A stretch of DNA of 64,000 bases from Inonotus obliquus (Eukaryota > Basidiomycota > Agaricomycetes > Hymenochaetales > Hymenochaetaceae). This document shows positions 11,118 through 22,921 of this stretch, one piece after another; position 1 is the first letter of the stretch; the number at the start of each line of letters is the position of its first letter. Under the pieces are notes generated by a model that was given only the letters and a program-made list of their open reading frames with translations, did no database searches and had not been told where the DNA came from. The translations under genes and the position numbers were made by a program. The DNA lies in contig JAJHTX010000007.1 of assembly GCA_032164295.1 (NCBI GenBank), positions 1,152,501 to 1,216,500 on the forward strand, written 5' to 3'.

Positions 11118-13314
11118 TCAACCCGACTTCTCGCTGTTCTCCAGCAAATCACGTTCTCTCCATTCCTTCCCCTTCCAAATCAAAAGCATAATCAACAGTC
11201 CTACGACGCCCAATAAGCCTGCCCACAAAGTGTAAAGCCCGCCGTCGCCAATCGAGTTCTGAAGCGGAACTGCGAGCTCAGCAAAAATAAACGCAGTCGT
11301 TCCGCGGAAGACGCTGTTACACGCAACGGCTGTTGTTGACCGTCCTATATTCGCATCAACAATATAGGCGAGGGTGGATGAATACACCCAGCTGAAATAA
11401 CAACTATAAGCGCTTATCGAAAAGAAGTCAAAGATAAGACGTACATCGACAGGAAACCTGCGAAGAAAAGTGCAACTGACACCGCAGCAACGTGGACTTT
11501 TTCCTGACAAAGCCAGCCGTATGCCGCGCTTGAAAATGGGAGAATCAACATCGCCCACTTCGTGCTTTCAAGCCTCATCTGTAAATGTCTAAGAAATCCA
11601 ATCCAATCATTTCTGAGCAAGGTGGGGATTTACCTCGGGACTTCCCTTGCCATTGTTTTTCTCCTTGAGTCGTCGAAGGGCATAGTCCGACCAGCGACCT
11701 CCGAGAATGCTACCGGCCATGCTGCCTGTTCATGTACGCGTGAGATTATAAACACGTGTATTGTATGGAGCTTCTTCAACTTACCAACACCAAATGATAA
11801 GAGAACCAACCCAACTTTGAATGCATCATAACCGTATTTGTCTGAGAATGTTCGGGAACATGTGAACAATATTGAATAGCTGAACGCAAAGAGAAAACCT
11901 GGGAGAATTGCGAGACGATAGTCAGATAAGTAACACTTCGTTCCGCAAACGTACCAGAGGCCGTAAGGATTATTGGATTAGTTCTAATTTTGAATATTTG
12001 AGGTAAAGGAGCCAAAGGATTGATATCACGGAGAGAAAGCTTCACGTCTTCCACACTCTGGACCACTGTGATAGACGACTTTTTTGGATCCTGTGATTCG
12101 ACATCCTTCTCCGAATTGTTCGTAGCCACGTCGCCGTGTAAAGTCTTCTCGTCTCCGTCTATACTTGTCCTCTGTGACTCTGGCGGAGATGCTTTTCGCC
12201 TTTGTTTGTGCTCGCTGTGAGCCTTTGCTCGAGCAAGCGCAGCTTGAAATGCAAGGCTACGTTCCTTTCGGAACGTGTCCTTGAATACAATGAAGCTACA
12301 TAAAGAGACCGCGGCAAACGCTGCAAGGAAGAAAAAAGTTGCGCGCCAATTCCACGTGTCCGTAAGTGCGCCTCCGATAATCGGACCTAATGCCGGTCCA
12401 AGAAGCGGCGCTGCGTAATAGATGCCCATCATAGTGCCGCGTTCATAGGGTTCATAGATATCGGCAAGCGTTCCAGCACCAACGCTGAAGACAGCGGAGG
12501 ACCTATTGCAAAAGACATGAGCCCAAGAGAAGGGATTCGACTTCCCAAATACATACCCGAAGGCCTGAAGACAACGCATGGCGATTAAAACAGCGATATC
12601 CTTTGCCAAGCCAACGATGATGCATCCGACAATGCATATCTTTAGTAGTGTCAACGTGCTGTTAATGCGAGACTATGACATGAGCACTCACAGTCTCTGC
12701 CGTAATATAGACGACCTGGAAGATCGAAAAGTTTTCAAATGAACGAAGGTTAGAAACAGCAAGACGTTTCCACACCTTTCTACCTCTTAGTTCTGAGACC
12801 GAGCTCCAAAACAATGGTGTAATGCCTTGAACAATGATGAACGTGGATAAACTTGCTGCAATTTCCGCATCTGATGCATGTAAGTCGGCCTTTACTTGAC
12901 TCAAAGCCGCTGTAAAGCAATGTTTAGCTTCAGTCTTTGTCGACGGGGTGCTGTAACTTACGCGAGTAGATATTCGAACCTAGGGTAGCGATAATTGCAG
13001 AAAAGGACACTATCGCAAGTATAACCGTCTTCCCAGACCATTCGACAATGGGTCCACGTTCAGCGATCACCTTTCTGCAAATGAGAAAGAATATTGCTCA
13101 CCTTCTTTGTGCGCGACCATTCTCGAGGGTCATCTTGTACCACGACGTGCTCAATGTCGACTTTGGACACAGGCATCACACTGGACGAGAGCTTAGTCGA
13201 AGCCACCACAGAAGACATCTTGGCGGTAGGTAAGAGTTTGGTGTTGATACTGCTCATCCAGTGGAGGGGAGAATCTCTTGGGGAGGATGAGAGTGTCCGT
13301 GCAGTCCGACCCAT
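11118..13314 (-). CDS. Major facilitator multidrug transporter (DHA1 type)
   Basis: Ten exons on the minus strand: 13314-13102, 13028-12962, 12909-12776, 12715-12692, 12639-12557, 12502-11955, 11898-11785, 11725-11634, 11578-11445 and 11391-11118, giving 560 residues. It is a 12-TM drug:H+ antiporter of the plasma membrane. Markers seen: DDPREWSRTKK just before TM1, SPALSQVKADL, SELRGRKVVYI (motif A between TM2 and TM3), LADIYEPYERGTMMGIYYAAPLLGPALGP (motif C region, TM5), WNWRATFFFLAAF, a long charged central loop (HKQRRKASPPESQR and following), and GGRWSDYALRR (second motif A). Exon 4 is a 24-nt microexon. The 73-nt first intron and the acceptor of exon 5 were chosen to restore the family sequence. 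The substrate cannot be predicted; fluconazole- or polyamine-resistance homologues share this layout. Confidence 0.88.
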
Positions 13315-13392
13315 CGAATAAATAGCCGCAACAAAACTTCTGAAATTTAGAAGGAGTCATAGCTAGTCCTCGTTGGTCGGCCTCTTAGAAGC

Positions 13393-13840
13393 ATGAAAAG
13401 TAGCAAGACGACCGGACCGTATATCGGTGATACTCGGCGCTGCCTCTGCCGCAGCGGCAAAGGGCTAAAATCATTGCAGCATCTGTGCCGCATTCTGCCG
13501 AATCATCACCAATCAGTTCATAAAAACAATGAATTTGCTCCTTCCACCCACGTCCAATTGCGAAGGTCATTATTAGAGTGACGTTCGAAGATGGCTCCTG
13601 AAATTTGCTCGTAGAATGAAAGAAGTCTCGGAGATGATGTTGGAAGATGCCACTCTCCAGCCCCTCGCAGATCTTCTGTAACCCGTGATGGCGCATCAGA
13701 TCACTTCAAACTCAAACAGTTGTCCAAAGATGTTACACTTTCTCAGAAACGACTGTTTGCTACTGTTCAAAGATTTCAGGAAGACATTAATCAATCGATC
13801 AGAGCTTACACCGTATGTCGCACCCTGGTTCAGAGTCTAG
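13393..13840 (+). CDS. Possible small three-exon gene, unknown function
   Basis: Not recognised. A model with exons 13393-13565, 13615-13677 and 13720-13840 has consistent GT-AG junctions and phases and would encode 118 residues, with the central stretch MKEVSEMMLEDATLQPLADLL. In another frame the last exon reads as an amphipathic helix-like segment (LSKDVTLSQKRLFATVQRF) that continues to a stop at about 13879. The two frames cannot both be right, so either the model or its splicing is wrong. It sits head-to-head with the transporter (78 bp) and tail-to-tail with rrp6. It could equally be non-coding spacer. Confidence 0.25.
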
Positions 13841-13897
13841 TGTTCCTGAAGGGAAATGGACCTCCTGACGTATAATATTCCTACATACACGAAGCCG

Positions 13898-16800
13898 TCA
13901 TTTGAAAGTGTGAGATACATTGGCACCCTTTACAGCATTATACGCTCGCGGAGGTGCTGGGAAGTTTCCATATTCGAAGGCCAGGCGTCCTTGAAAGAAG
14001 CCGAGGCACGGAAAAATCAATTCTTCTGCAAAGGCTGGCATAGAGCTAATGCGTACCTCTTGATTGCTTCCCTCTCTGTTGCTTCAGAGGAACAGACTGA
14101 TCTATGCCAGGCTGATCGAAAAAGTTCGGTGCTGAGCCATAGTCGAACTCTTCAGCATTGGGCTCAACCGCCTCAGCTTCATGACCATCTATCACGTCAC
14201 CTCTGGCCTTCTTGATTTCTCTGTTCTGAGCGTCAGTCCTTTCCGCTTCTTGATACAGCTTCCGCTTTTTTTCTCGGGTACGACCCACAGTGATAATGGT
14301 GTCTCTTTCAAGTTTGGTCCCGAGTGAGCGTGATTGTCGTTCACTCTCAAGGACGAAAGGAATTTCCATCTGTTCCAACTCTGCTGCAGAATCTTCAGCA
14401 GGAACAGGATCATTTGATGAAGTCGTGTCGAGCATCTCTCGCTTGACATGGGGCATGGTGCTTGGAAGTCGCGGAACAATTGGTGTGACTACGAGTGCAC
14501 TATGAATTCGAGACACGACCTCCTGATATCGCTTACTCGCAACATCAAGAACGTTGATTGAAGACTTCACCAGGGTCACGAAAACGTGCAGCGAAGTTGT
14601 CGGGTAAATACTTAGCTTCACATAAAGCAATGAAAGTCTGCATGAACTCACATTTGAAATCCAACCCAATGGAAAAAGAGTGCTTTTTGTGGACGAGCAA
14701 CCAAAACTTCCACTTCCCGCACCCACTTGCGTACCTAGTAGGGATGACGAAGCTGCAATGAGTCCTTCAATGAGATGCTTAGTATGCTAAACCACTAGTG
14801 ACCTCAGAATGACACTTACTGCCTGATTTCCTTGTCCATACTTCGGAGGATAGAATCATGTCATTCTCAGAGGTATTTTCGCTGCGCACAGAAGCTTCAT
14901 GTGATATATTCTGTGGCGAAAGAGCCTCCCGAGTGCCGGCTATCGGTATTCGGACGTGGTTCATGTTTTCATTTTCCAGAGCTCTTCCGTCATTCTGCAG
15001 CGCTTCTTGAACCGCCGCACGAATGACTTCCAGTAGACTAGCCGCCTTGGTGCGGACAAGTGGCGGAACTGGACGGAACACTGCCAATAAGGAGCCCATG
15101 TCTGTCGGAGGCCTTTCTGCCAACTGAAAGAGATAGTGGTTTGGTAGTACGTATCGTGTGCTTTCATCCTCCGTTCGCGCAACAGTGTCTCTCCATGCAT
15201 GGACAGCGCGAAAAACAGCGAGCGACATCCCGGAAAGTACACGACCCCACTTCTCCGCTATAGTGTTCCAGCCTCCTGGTCCTCTACCGTTCTCCAGATC
15301 ATAGACCTCTGGTTCATAAACGCGCAAAGCGGTTCCTTGTGAACGGTTTAGAACAGCCTGTATAAGAAGTGGCTCCCCACGAGCGCGATCCAAGAGCGCG
15401 TTGCGCAGGTTGTCATAAACATAAAGAAGGAAATGAGTGTCTGCCCGAGCATACTGCAGCATCTCATCCGGCAATGGCCTAACAACGAAGGAATTAAATG
15501 GGACGCCAAGATGTCGAATTAGGAATATGCTTACCGAATGCGCCAGTCAGCCAACTGATAGCGTTTGTCCGGTACGAAATCACAGTACATTTCAAGTAAT
15601 GCACTAAGACCGTGCCTTGGGAAGTCTGAAATGAAATTACGAAGCTGCAGATGCTTGGCAGGTCTACGAACACACCTAATATCTTTGAAGCATGGTATGT
15701 ATCGAAGAGGTTCACAATGTAGATATTGAAATCCTGCTGCAACCATACGACGTCACTATCTGCCCCATGGAGGATCTTTACTATCTTCGGATCCGTGAAG
15801 ATCTCATTCAGGTCTTCCAGCTCTTCTCTGAGCGCTAAAGTATCAAGGACGAAATCCTCTTCACGGGTACTGATCTGCATAAGACAAAGAAAACCAGAAA
15901 ACGAGCGATAGCTGTGATGCTCGAGATCAACAGCAATTTCCTGAACATGACGCAGCTTCTCCAGCAGCAACTCTAGACCCTCTTTCGTGTCTATCCAAGT
16001 GAAAGGAGTAGTTTCGAACGAAGAAGGTGGTGATGGTTCTCTGTGTTCAAATATGTCCCGACGGTATGAAATGTATTTGATTTCATGAGAGTATGGGTGC
16101 GAACGTCTAGGGGGAAATCAATGACGGACATGGAAATAAGAGGGCGGAAGACATACTGCGACGAAGTAGCACTGATGTCAGCATCTTCGTTTGCATAAGC
16201 CGAATCATATAGGGAACAGCCCAGCGGAACTCTAGCATTATACTTGTGCTTGAGCTTCGCCCCCCAGTTGGACGTGTTGCTATTATCCACCTTCTTTTTG
16301 AAAAGGAGCTGAGGCTTCGGGAGATGCGCAGCATGCAGAATCGATGGATCCAGCCGGCCGTTTCTGGCAGCTGACGTCTTCACCTTCTGCTTGATAGCTA
16401 AGCATACTCATATGAGCGACGGAGAAAGCGAACTCACAGAGGTGAATGCTGTTGGAGGAGGCTTGACAGGTACCATTACAGGCTTGTTCCTCCCGAGAAG
16501 CTCATCCAAGCTCATGTCCTATGAGTAATAGATTAGTGTATTCTAAGCTGGATGCTAAGGTTACGTACGACACGCTCATAAAGTTGATCCAGGACATCCA
16601 CAACTAATGACCCAAAATTATCTACAACATCTTCCTGGACTTCGAGCTTCCGCTTGCCCTTTCCACGGGAGTACGACGCATGGGTGTTCTTTGATAGCTC
16701 AAGAAGGCTGTTCGCCAGCTTCAGCGTTCTGGCGCTGCAGGAATCGATTTCCCGAGCGAAGACATCGTCGACAGTTCGGTGGAAACCCATGTCAGTAGGC

Positions 16801-16916
16801 AAGGCCACAGCAAGCTTTGTTGCCTTGAGAATAGAGGTCTGTGAATCAGCATTGTATGCATCAAACGAGGAACTCGAAATCAGAGTAGATTTCGAGCTTG
16901 AAGGTTCAGCATCCAT
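13898..16916 (-). CDS. rrp6: Nuclear exosome 3'-5' exoribonuclease Rrp6/EXOSC10
   Basis: Nine exons: 16916-16569, 16518-16438, 16389-16157, 16106-15676, 15625-15535, 15478-14820, 14752-14652, 14564-14057 and 13989-13898, giving about 847 residues. Rrp6 is the distributive exonuclease attached to the nuclear RNA exosome and acts in rRNA/snoRNA processing and RNA surveillance. Domain order: N-terminal PMC2NT-like region, DEDD-Y exonuclease domain, HRDC domain, basic C-terminal tail. Catalytic residues read as D281/E283 ([11 protein letters not shown]), D339 ([13 protein letters not shown]), Y404 and D408 ([12 protein letters not shown]). Their spacing equals yeast D238/E240/D296/Y361/D365. The final exon, ending in SHTFK, gives the usual Rrp6 C-terminus. 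The 87-nt intron at 14565-14651 is in frame and may be retained. A start 24 bp upstream (16940) is possible. The gene is divergent from the DUF4203 gene across ~340 bp. Confidence 0.93.
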
Positions 16917-17260
16917 GAGTACTAGTGGCACTTCAAGCAAGGACCCGCTGGCCGCTGCAATCGTGCCCCGTGAAATTTGAGGTTATATTATGTAATGTAA
17001 TATTCCGTCGATCGTATCACTACCAAATATGGACTCCTATTCTCAACTCATGCAAAGGTCGATTTCCTGTTGGCTCTCCATGTTGTTGTAGAGCAGAGTC
17101 AACCATCTTTTCATTTTCATCGTGCAAGAAAGGGGCGGTGCCGCACGATTGTACTCATACATACCCCCACTCGTAGTTCTTTCTTTTGTCATGACATTGT
17201 AATTTTTCAACGCCATTTCTCACCTGTATTCCACGGCACCAAACCCCTATCTTGACCACC
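16917..17260. promoter_or_regulatory. Divergent promoter region rrp6 / DUF4203 gene
   Basis: These ~340 bp are the only space between two divergently transcribed genes and must hold both promoters. No gene is seen inside. No single consensus element stands out by eye. Confidence 0.4.
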
Positions 17261-19539
17261 ATGGTCATGCAACGTGAGTCTACCCGCTTGATTTTAATCC
17301 GTATAGCTTACATCGATATTCTCAGTTACTTCACTGTTAGAAGGCCCGACGTCTCTGTTGTTAGCTTATGCTATCCCGCTCTTGCTTTTTTCCCTGGTAC
17401 TGACCTTCGCTGGGACCTTTCTGACATTGGATCGAACTCGAACCTTTGCTCCTCGCTCTGACACAACAAAGTCATTCCCTGGAGCTTTTGAGGAAAAGAC
17501 ATCCGCGAGAAGATGTGCGTTCCGACTGGATGGAGGCATTGGTGGTCTAATCGTAGGTTACCTCTTTGGCGGTGCGTGTTTATGCCCTATCAAAGCAACT
17601 CTTCGCTGATATTTGTATATGTAGTACACTGTGTAACTTTCTGTGCCTTGCTCATAATGAACAAAACGTCATCAAGGCCACTTAGTCCGACCGCGTTTTT
17701 TTTGACATGGCTTTTCTCCATATTCCCTCCGATTATTCTCGGAGGCCGATGGAGGAGTGCTGCTATATTATTCCTGGGAGCGTGTGGAGGGTACGTCGCT
17801 TGTTATATTCCAAATGCTCATTCTAAGCTTCGCTCCCAGGATAACACTATCCGTTGCCCTCAGTATCATCACTCACCCTTCGCTTTCCTCGCGGCTTGTA
17901 TTGGCATCTGTCGTTACACCATTGATGACCATAGCTGTTACCGTACCTTCCTTGCTTCCATTTCTATCCCAGTCTAATCTGGCTCACTGGACGGCGCGCA
18001 TGGCATCTTCATGTTCTGGGGCATTCTCTGTCACAATGGCTGTAGCCATTTTAACTCGTTCGCCCTTATCGCATTCCTGGGCAAATATTTGGGAACGATT
18101 ATGGGTTGCTAATGGCTCGGGATGGGGGACAGGAAGAGAAAGGGGGTTCGATGCTCTATTTTGCACTCTTTGGGTTTGTGGTGCTGCGGTAGACTGGGCA
18201 TTGAGGAGGTGGATCGGAGAAGATCCTGATGAGGTACTGTCAATTTCTGGTCAATTGTATGGATACTGACAAATAGTAGAAATGGGATACTTATCTTGCT
18301 GAGTATGCTTCTACGCTCCCTAATCCTCGCGACCGTGCAGGTCGTTTTGAAGCGCATAAAGCTTGGTGGAAACGTTTATTGCAAAGACTGCATTTGGTTC
18401 CTGTCTCCCCGCACGATATCATCTTTCCGGACGAAAGGGACTTTGCAGGGAAGGCAATCTATGATTCAACGCCGGGAGCGCAGCTTGGTAGCAAACCGAC
18501 CGCTCAACTTTCCCGAGATGATCTACAGACATCTCTGTCTCCTGAGGCATTTGATCGGAAGCCAGACATTCCCGCGGTTGGTACTGGAATCCTAAGGAAA
18601 GGGAAGTCATATCGCAACGTCGGCTTCAAACGCGTACAAGGCGAGGATCCTGCAAATATGACTGCTTTCGACCTTTCTCGTCGTCCCACGCAATTACAAA
18701 GGGCAAAGAGCGTAAAGACGAAGCATCGCTGGCGTCGCTTCATTGAGGGCGGACATCGAACGCGAGTCGAGTTTCGGCCGAAAGAGGGGTTTTCATCCGA
18801 ATCAGATACGGAGGAGTCGAGTGATGACGATCTTTTAAAGACGGCTGTCGGTTCTTCAGAAGGACAAGGCCCCAAACGAGTTTCACTTCCACGTACGGAT
18901 TCCAGGACAAGCATGTTGTCCGGAACCACTGCATATCCCTCGTCAAGCTCAGGGCACGACAAAGGGAATCTGCGCGTGACTGATACTCTGGATACAGACG
19001 TAGAGAAAGCTCAGATAACCAACATAAAAGCATCATTTGGCGGAATATCGAGATCTGGAACGCCTATCAAGATCGCGCCTGAGTACTCAGATGTTGAGGA
19101 GGATGTCACCGCTGCTTACAGCCGAAGTAACGACCACGACCGTCTAAATCCTCCAGGGTGGAAGCCAGAGTTCATCAGACGTGCAATGAGTCCGGACGTG
19201 CCAGGAAACACCATGCATAATCGAATGCCGGTAGAAAACACGTCGCCTGTCGGAGCTGTTCCCATGACACCATCCCTCGTTACTGCACTCGGGAGGATTG
19301 CAAAGGCGCAAGCTGACGCATACGGACCCCATTCTGATAGAGGAGAGTCGCCCATTTCACCGCTAGCTCATCCCTCGCTTCCGGGCCATCGACGAGAACA
19401 TGTTGCGATTCACATGGACGGATCCGATGACGTATCAGGTCTGCCTGTTGTTCATGACAAATCGGATGCTGTGGGTGAAGACAAGGCGAAATGGAATGCC
19501 TTCTGGAAAGAGATCCAAACAAAGGCCGCCGAAACGTGA
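17261..19539 (+). CDS. DUF4203 (TM7S3/TMEM198-like) membrane protein
   Basis: Exons 17261-17273, 17326-17571, 17625-17790, 17840-18233 and 18280-19539 give 692 residues. The first ~320 residues form a polytopic membrane domain: SLLLAYAIPLLLFSLVLTF, then FLTLDRTRTFAPR, then LDGGIGGLIVGYLFG, LTWLFSIFPPIILGGRW, ITLSVALSIITHPSL, and several more hydrophobic spans. This is the DUF4203 pattern common in basidiomycetes. A conserved amphipathic segment after the last span (FEAHKAWWKRLLQRLHLVPVSPHDIIFPDERDF) leads into a ~350-residue polar, Ser/Asp-rich cytosolic tail (SESDTEESSDDD). The molecular function of DUF4203 proteins in fungi is not established. The first exon is only 13 nt and encodes MVMQ plus one base; it is the least certain part. 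Confidence 0.85.
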
Positions 19540-20370
19540 TGCTCATTATTCACATCTCATATCCTGATGATCCAAAAGTCTCGGTGTATTGGTTCCTATC
19601 CGTTCACGACTTTCACGACTATGATGACTGCAACGTTTGACGCCAGTGATTATGACTTTCTACCTTTTGAGCCATCCGCCTTTTGTTGCTCCTGCTGTGC
19701 AATTATTTTTATAGTTTGTAACTGTATCATCGCCATCGAATGTCACCGGATAGCTAGCGCCCATGATGGAAGCATGCGAGCCAACAAAGTTGCTTGTCCC
19801 TCAGATTCAGGTTTGTCCTTTTCGGCTTCTCTTACTCGTATAGCTGATGGATCAATGGGACAACTACCTTCATCAAGCTCCAGAACTGTTGATCACAACG
19901 AAGTCCAATCGAGCTTCGTTCCAAATCTAGTTGATCTTCTTGCCTGTTATTGCAGTGAAAAAGGAACTATGATGCTCATCGACCATATCGTTCCATGCCC
20001 ATCCACAGGGAAAGTCCCTTCTATGTGCTATCACCTCACATCCCCCCCCAGAAATCAATCAGCCGAAGATCGGTTCTTTGGCGTTTCTTATGACCAATTT
20101 TAGTTGGATGTACCGATGTTGACCAGTATGACCTCTTTCCATATCCGGAGACCAGATGGTCTATGGATTCAGAGCATATTGGACACACTGGAAATTAGAG
20201 CTCTTTTCTATAGGTGGATTCACTCGCAATCGAGCTCATAGCAATTTGGTCACCTCTCCACTTTATTTCGAATGGCGCTGCAGCAGATTCGTGCGATAAA
20301 ACTCGTGTCATGGTTCATCATACTGTTCAACTCCCTCCCCTCCCCTCTGCACAGGGCACCAATCGCAGAG
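19540..20370. other. Intergenic region, no gene seen
   Basis: About 830 bp between two plus-strand genes. One 178-codon open frame (19567-20103) has no recognisable features and probably lies in 3' UTR. The rest is 3' UTR and promoter of the downstream DUF6533 gene. Confidence 0.5.
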
Positions 20371-22158
20371 ATGTCCTACTATCACATTCTCTTAGTTTTA
20401 TCCGACAAATCGAGAGATTTCATCGCGGTCGTGCGTGATGCTGAAATCGAACTATACGGCAAGTTTGCAATCGCGTCCCTCCTAGTCTACCATACTGGTT
20501 GAGTCAAAAAGTCATACTTTCTCTAACATTGCTCTAACGCTCTTCCCAGTGACAACGCTGGATACCGAAGTAGGTCACATCATACCAGTTGCTTGGATAG
20601 AGAGACTTGACGTAGTTCCCCTCTTCTAGGCGAAATACTTCTGGGTAAGGTTCCGCCTCCCTTACTTGTTGATTGAGGGTTCGACATCATCATTACGCAG
20701 AAAATACCTCGGCGCCCCGTAGATTTCATATACTTTCTGGTAGCCACTCTCTTGCCTTTCGTTTGTAATATGACCACTACTCTGATTTCATATACTTAGA
20801 ATCGCTACGCTGGAATCGTATCCATCTTCATTAGCATCCAACGTATGCCGTGCTTTTATTATTTGTTGCAAAACTTTTCATAGACGTGTTCGCGTTAGTT
20901 CATCGTCTTAACGTCCCTCAGGAGCGGCAAGTTGGTTTCCTTAGGCAATGTAATTCTAGCACTGATATGAGCATTAGTTGTGAGCATCTGAACGAGGAAC
21001 GAATTGAGGACAAGTACTGATATTTATAGGCACAGCAATAACATGGATCCATAGTATACTGGGTGAGCTGTTAGCGTAGCTTATATGCTTCGCAATTCTA
21101 ATAGGGTTCAACAACGAAGATTGGTGCACAGTACTTCTAGTAGACTGTAAGTCCTCTTATAACCGGGCGAATCCCTCTAATTTCTAAATACTGTATAGAT
21201 ATTATCGCCATCCGCGTTCTTGCGCTTTATTCTCAAGGTATATCTGCGGACTGGTGACATGAGTGAGCTACTGAATAAATTGATTGCAGACGCGCTACTT
21301 TCTTTGGTATTAAAGATAATGCTGGTCATAGAAGCCTCGATAAGGCTAGCCTGCATGATCATAGCCGTCGTAGCCGAAGTAGAGCTGCAAGGTATGCGTG
21401 TCGAGGGATGATAGTGAACTTTCTTCATTACTAATTGCATGGTGCACCAGATCTACACACCCCGGCCACCGCCTGCGTGGAACAAAGCAGATGTTCACAA
21501 ATAACAGTGGAGACTATCTACTGGTATGAAACTGCTCCTTTACCAGGGAAACACCTTCGAGTAATATTTTATCGAATAGGGTGACGCCTGCTATCTATCA
21601 AATCGTTCTGGCATTTCTAGCTTGCTACAAGGCCGCAGAATATTGGAGGATGTCTGCAGGGTTCAAAGGATTTACATTGGTGAAGGTTCTTGTGGTGGAT
21701 CAAATTGTGTACTTCGGGCTGTGAGTTCATTATTGATGCACGACCTGGTCATTGTCGCTAACAACGTACTAACAAGGGTCATACTGATCAGCATTATAAA
21801 CATCCTGAAATGTCATATTCAAGACAGCATCATGTTGAGTGGCATGGCGACTGTGCTCGGAAGCCCTGGCCTGTTGTGTCTCGTGTGCAGTATTATGGTG
21901 GTAAACCTGAAGGAGGCTGGAGAAAGAGGGCAGAACGAAGGCACTAGCTATCGTAGCACCGTGACATCGATGGAATTCGCTGACGTGTGTGCTGTTCGCT
22001 CCTCCCTCTCGGTCAAGGATCCCTCCACTGACGAGTCTGCCCTTGATATTTCGACAGGTCGTTCGAGCATAAGCGCCGACGGACGAGACGTGCAGAAGGG
22101 GTATAACCTTGGCGGACCGGCCTCCTCGGTCAACTTCACGCCTAGAGATTATAGATAA
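20371..22158 (+). CDS. DUF6533 seven-TM-like membrane protein
   Basis: Thirteen exons were pieced together from phase and family pattern: 20371-20497, 20550-20569, 20630-20644, 20701-20739, 20800-20842, 20884-20979, 21030-21062, 21105-21146, 21199-21237, 21290-21391, 21451-21523, 21580-21720 and 21777-22158, giving 383 residues. DUF6533 is an agaricomycete-expanded family of polytopic membrane proteins with no assigned function. The family's N-terminal pattern is visible once spliced: ELYGKFAIASLLVY, then TTLDTEAKYFW, then FIYFLNRYAGIVSIFISI. Later segments are VDYIIAIRVLALYSQD, TPAIYQIVLAFLACYKAAEYW and VLGSPGLLCLVCSIMVVNLKEAGE, ending in a polar Ser-rich tail of ~60 residues. Two exons are only 20 and 15 nt. 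A start further upstream (20272) is possible. The model has many junctions and deserves transcript support. Confidence 0.8.
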
Positions 22159-22921
22159 CACGCGTTCTTACCCTTTTCACATAGTATGATTGTACCTACG
22201 TTGTATCGAACACCAAAAGAACTATCAGGACCCATCTTGCAAATGTTACCCGAATTTGAAATTATCTTGTTCGGTCTGATGATTGGGAGCGAGGATTACA
22301 GCGGGCAAGTAATGTGCAAGCTTTCGGCGTTACACAGGGGAAACGGACACCAAAGTGGTTGAACAACTGACTGCCGCAAGGCAAGGAGAAGCCAATATTC
22401 AGGAGTAAATGAAGATATGCCGAGGTTCTTCAAGGTCAGCCTGCCCGACGACGCCGGCTTTGTATGATTGTTTCGAGCGAAACGGGCAAGTGAACTGATC
22501 TGGAGATATAACGATCATAGTACTGCACGGCGTTCTCGGATAGAGCTGATGGGAGCCACGTGCGAGTTTGCGCAGAGCCACTGATTTCCCGTCACAATCT
22601 CCCCTACGTGGCAAGAGAACACCAATAGAAAATTCGGAAGAATACCACGAAAGGCAACTTGTGATGATAAAGGCAGCCGTCTTAGCCATAACGGGATATC
22701 GGAAGATACTTTAGGAATTCGAAGTCGTGGAGGATTCCCGGGATCGCCGACCATTGTTCGGCGTCAAGTGCCGTTGTCCCGTACAGATGTAGTCTTTCTC
22801 TCTCATCATATACTTAATCTAGAGCTGGTCTCTCATACCCACCGTCGTTGACTTTGTCGCGCCCTCGCCGCCTCCTCTTCGATGACCGCTGCCGGCCAGC
22901 AGTAATTATCCCTTTTGTACT
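22159..22921. other. Intergenic region upstream of the P450 gene
   Basis: About 760 bp with no supported gene. It holds the 3' UTR of the DUF6533 gene and the promoter of the P450. Short open frames on both strands show no family features. Confidence 0.5.

Noticed and set aside
19567..20103. 178-codon plus-strand ORF after the DUF4203 gene
   Set aside because: No domain, odd Cys-rich composition, no splice partners; best explained as 3' UTR.
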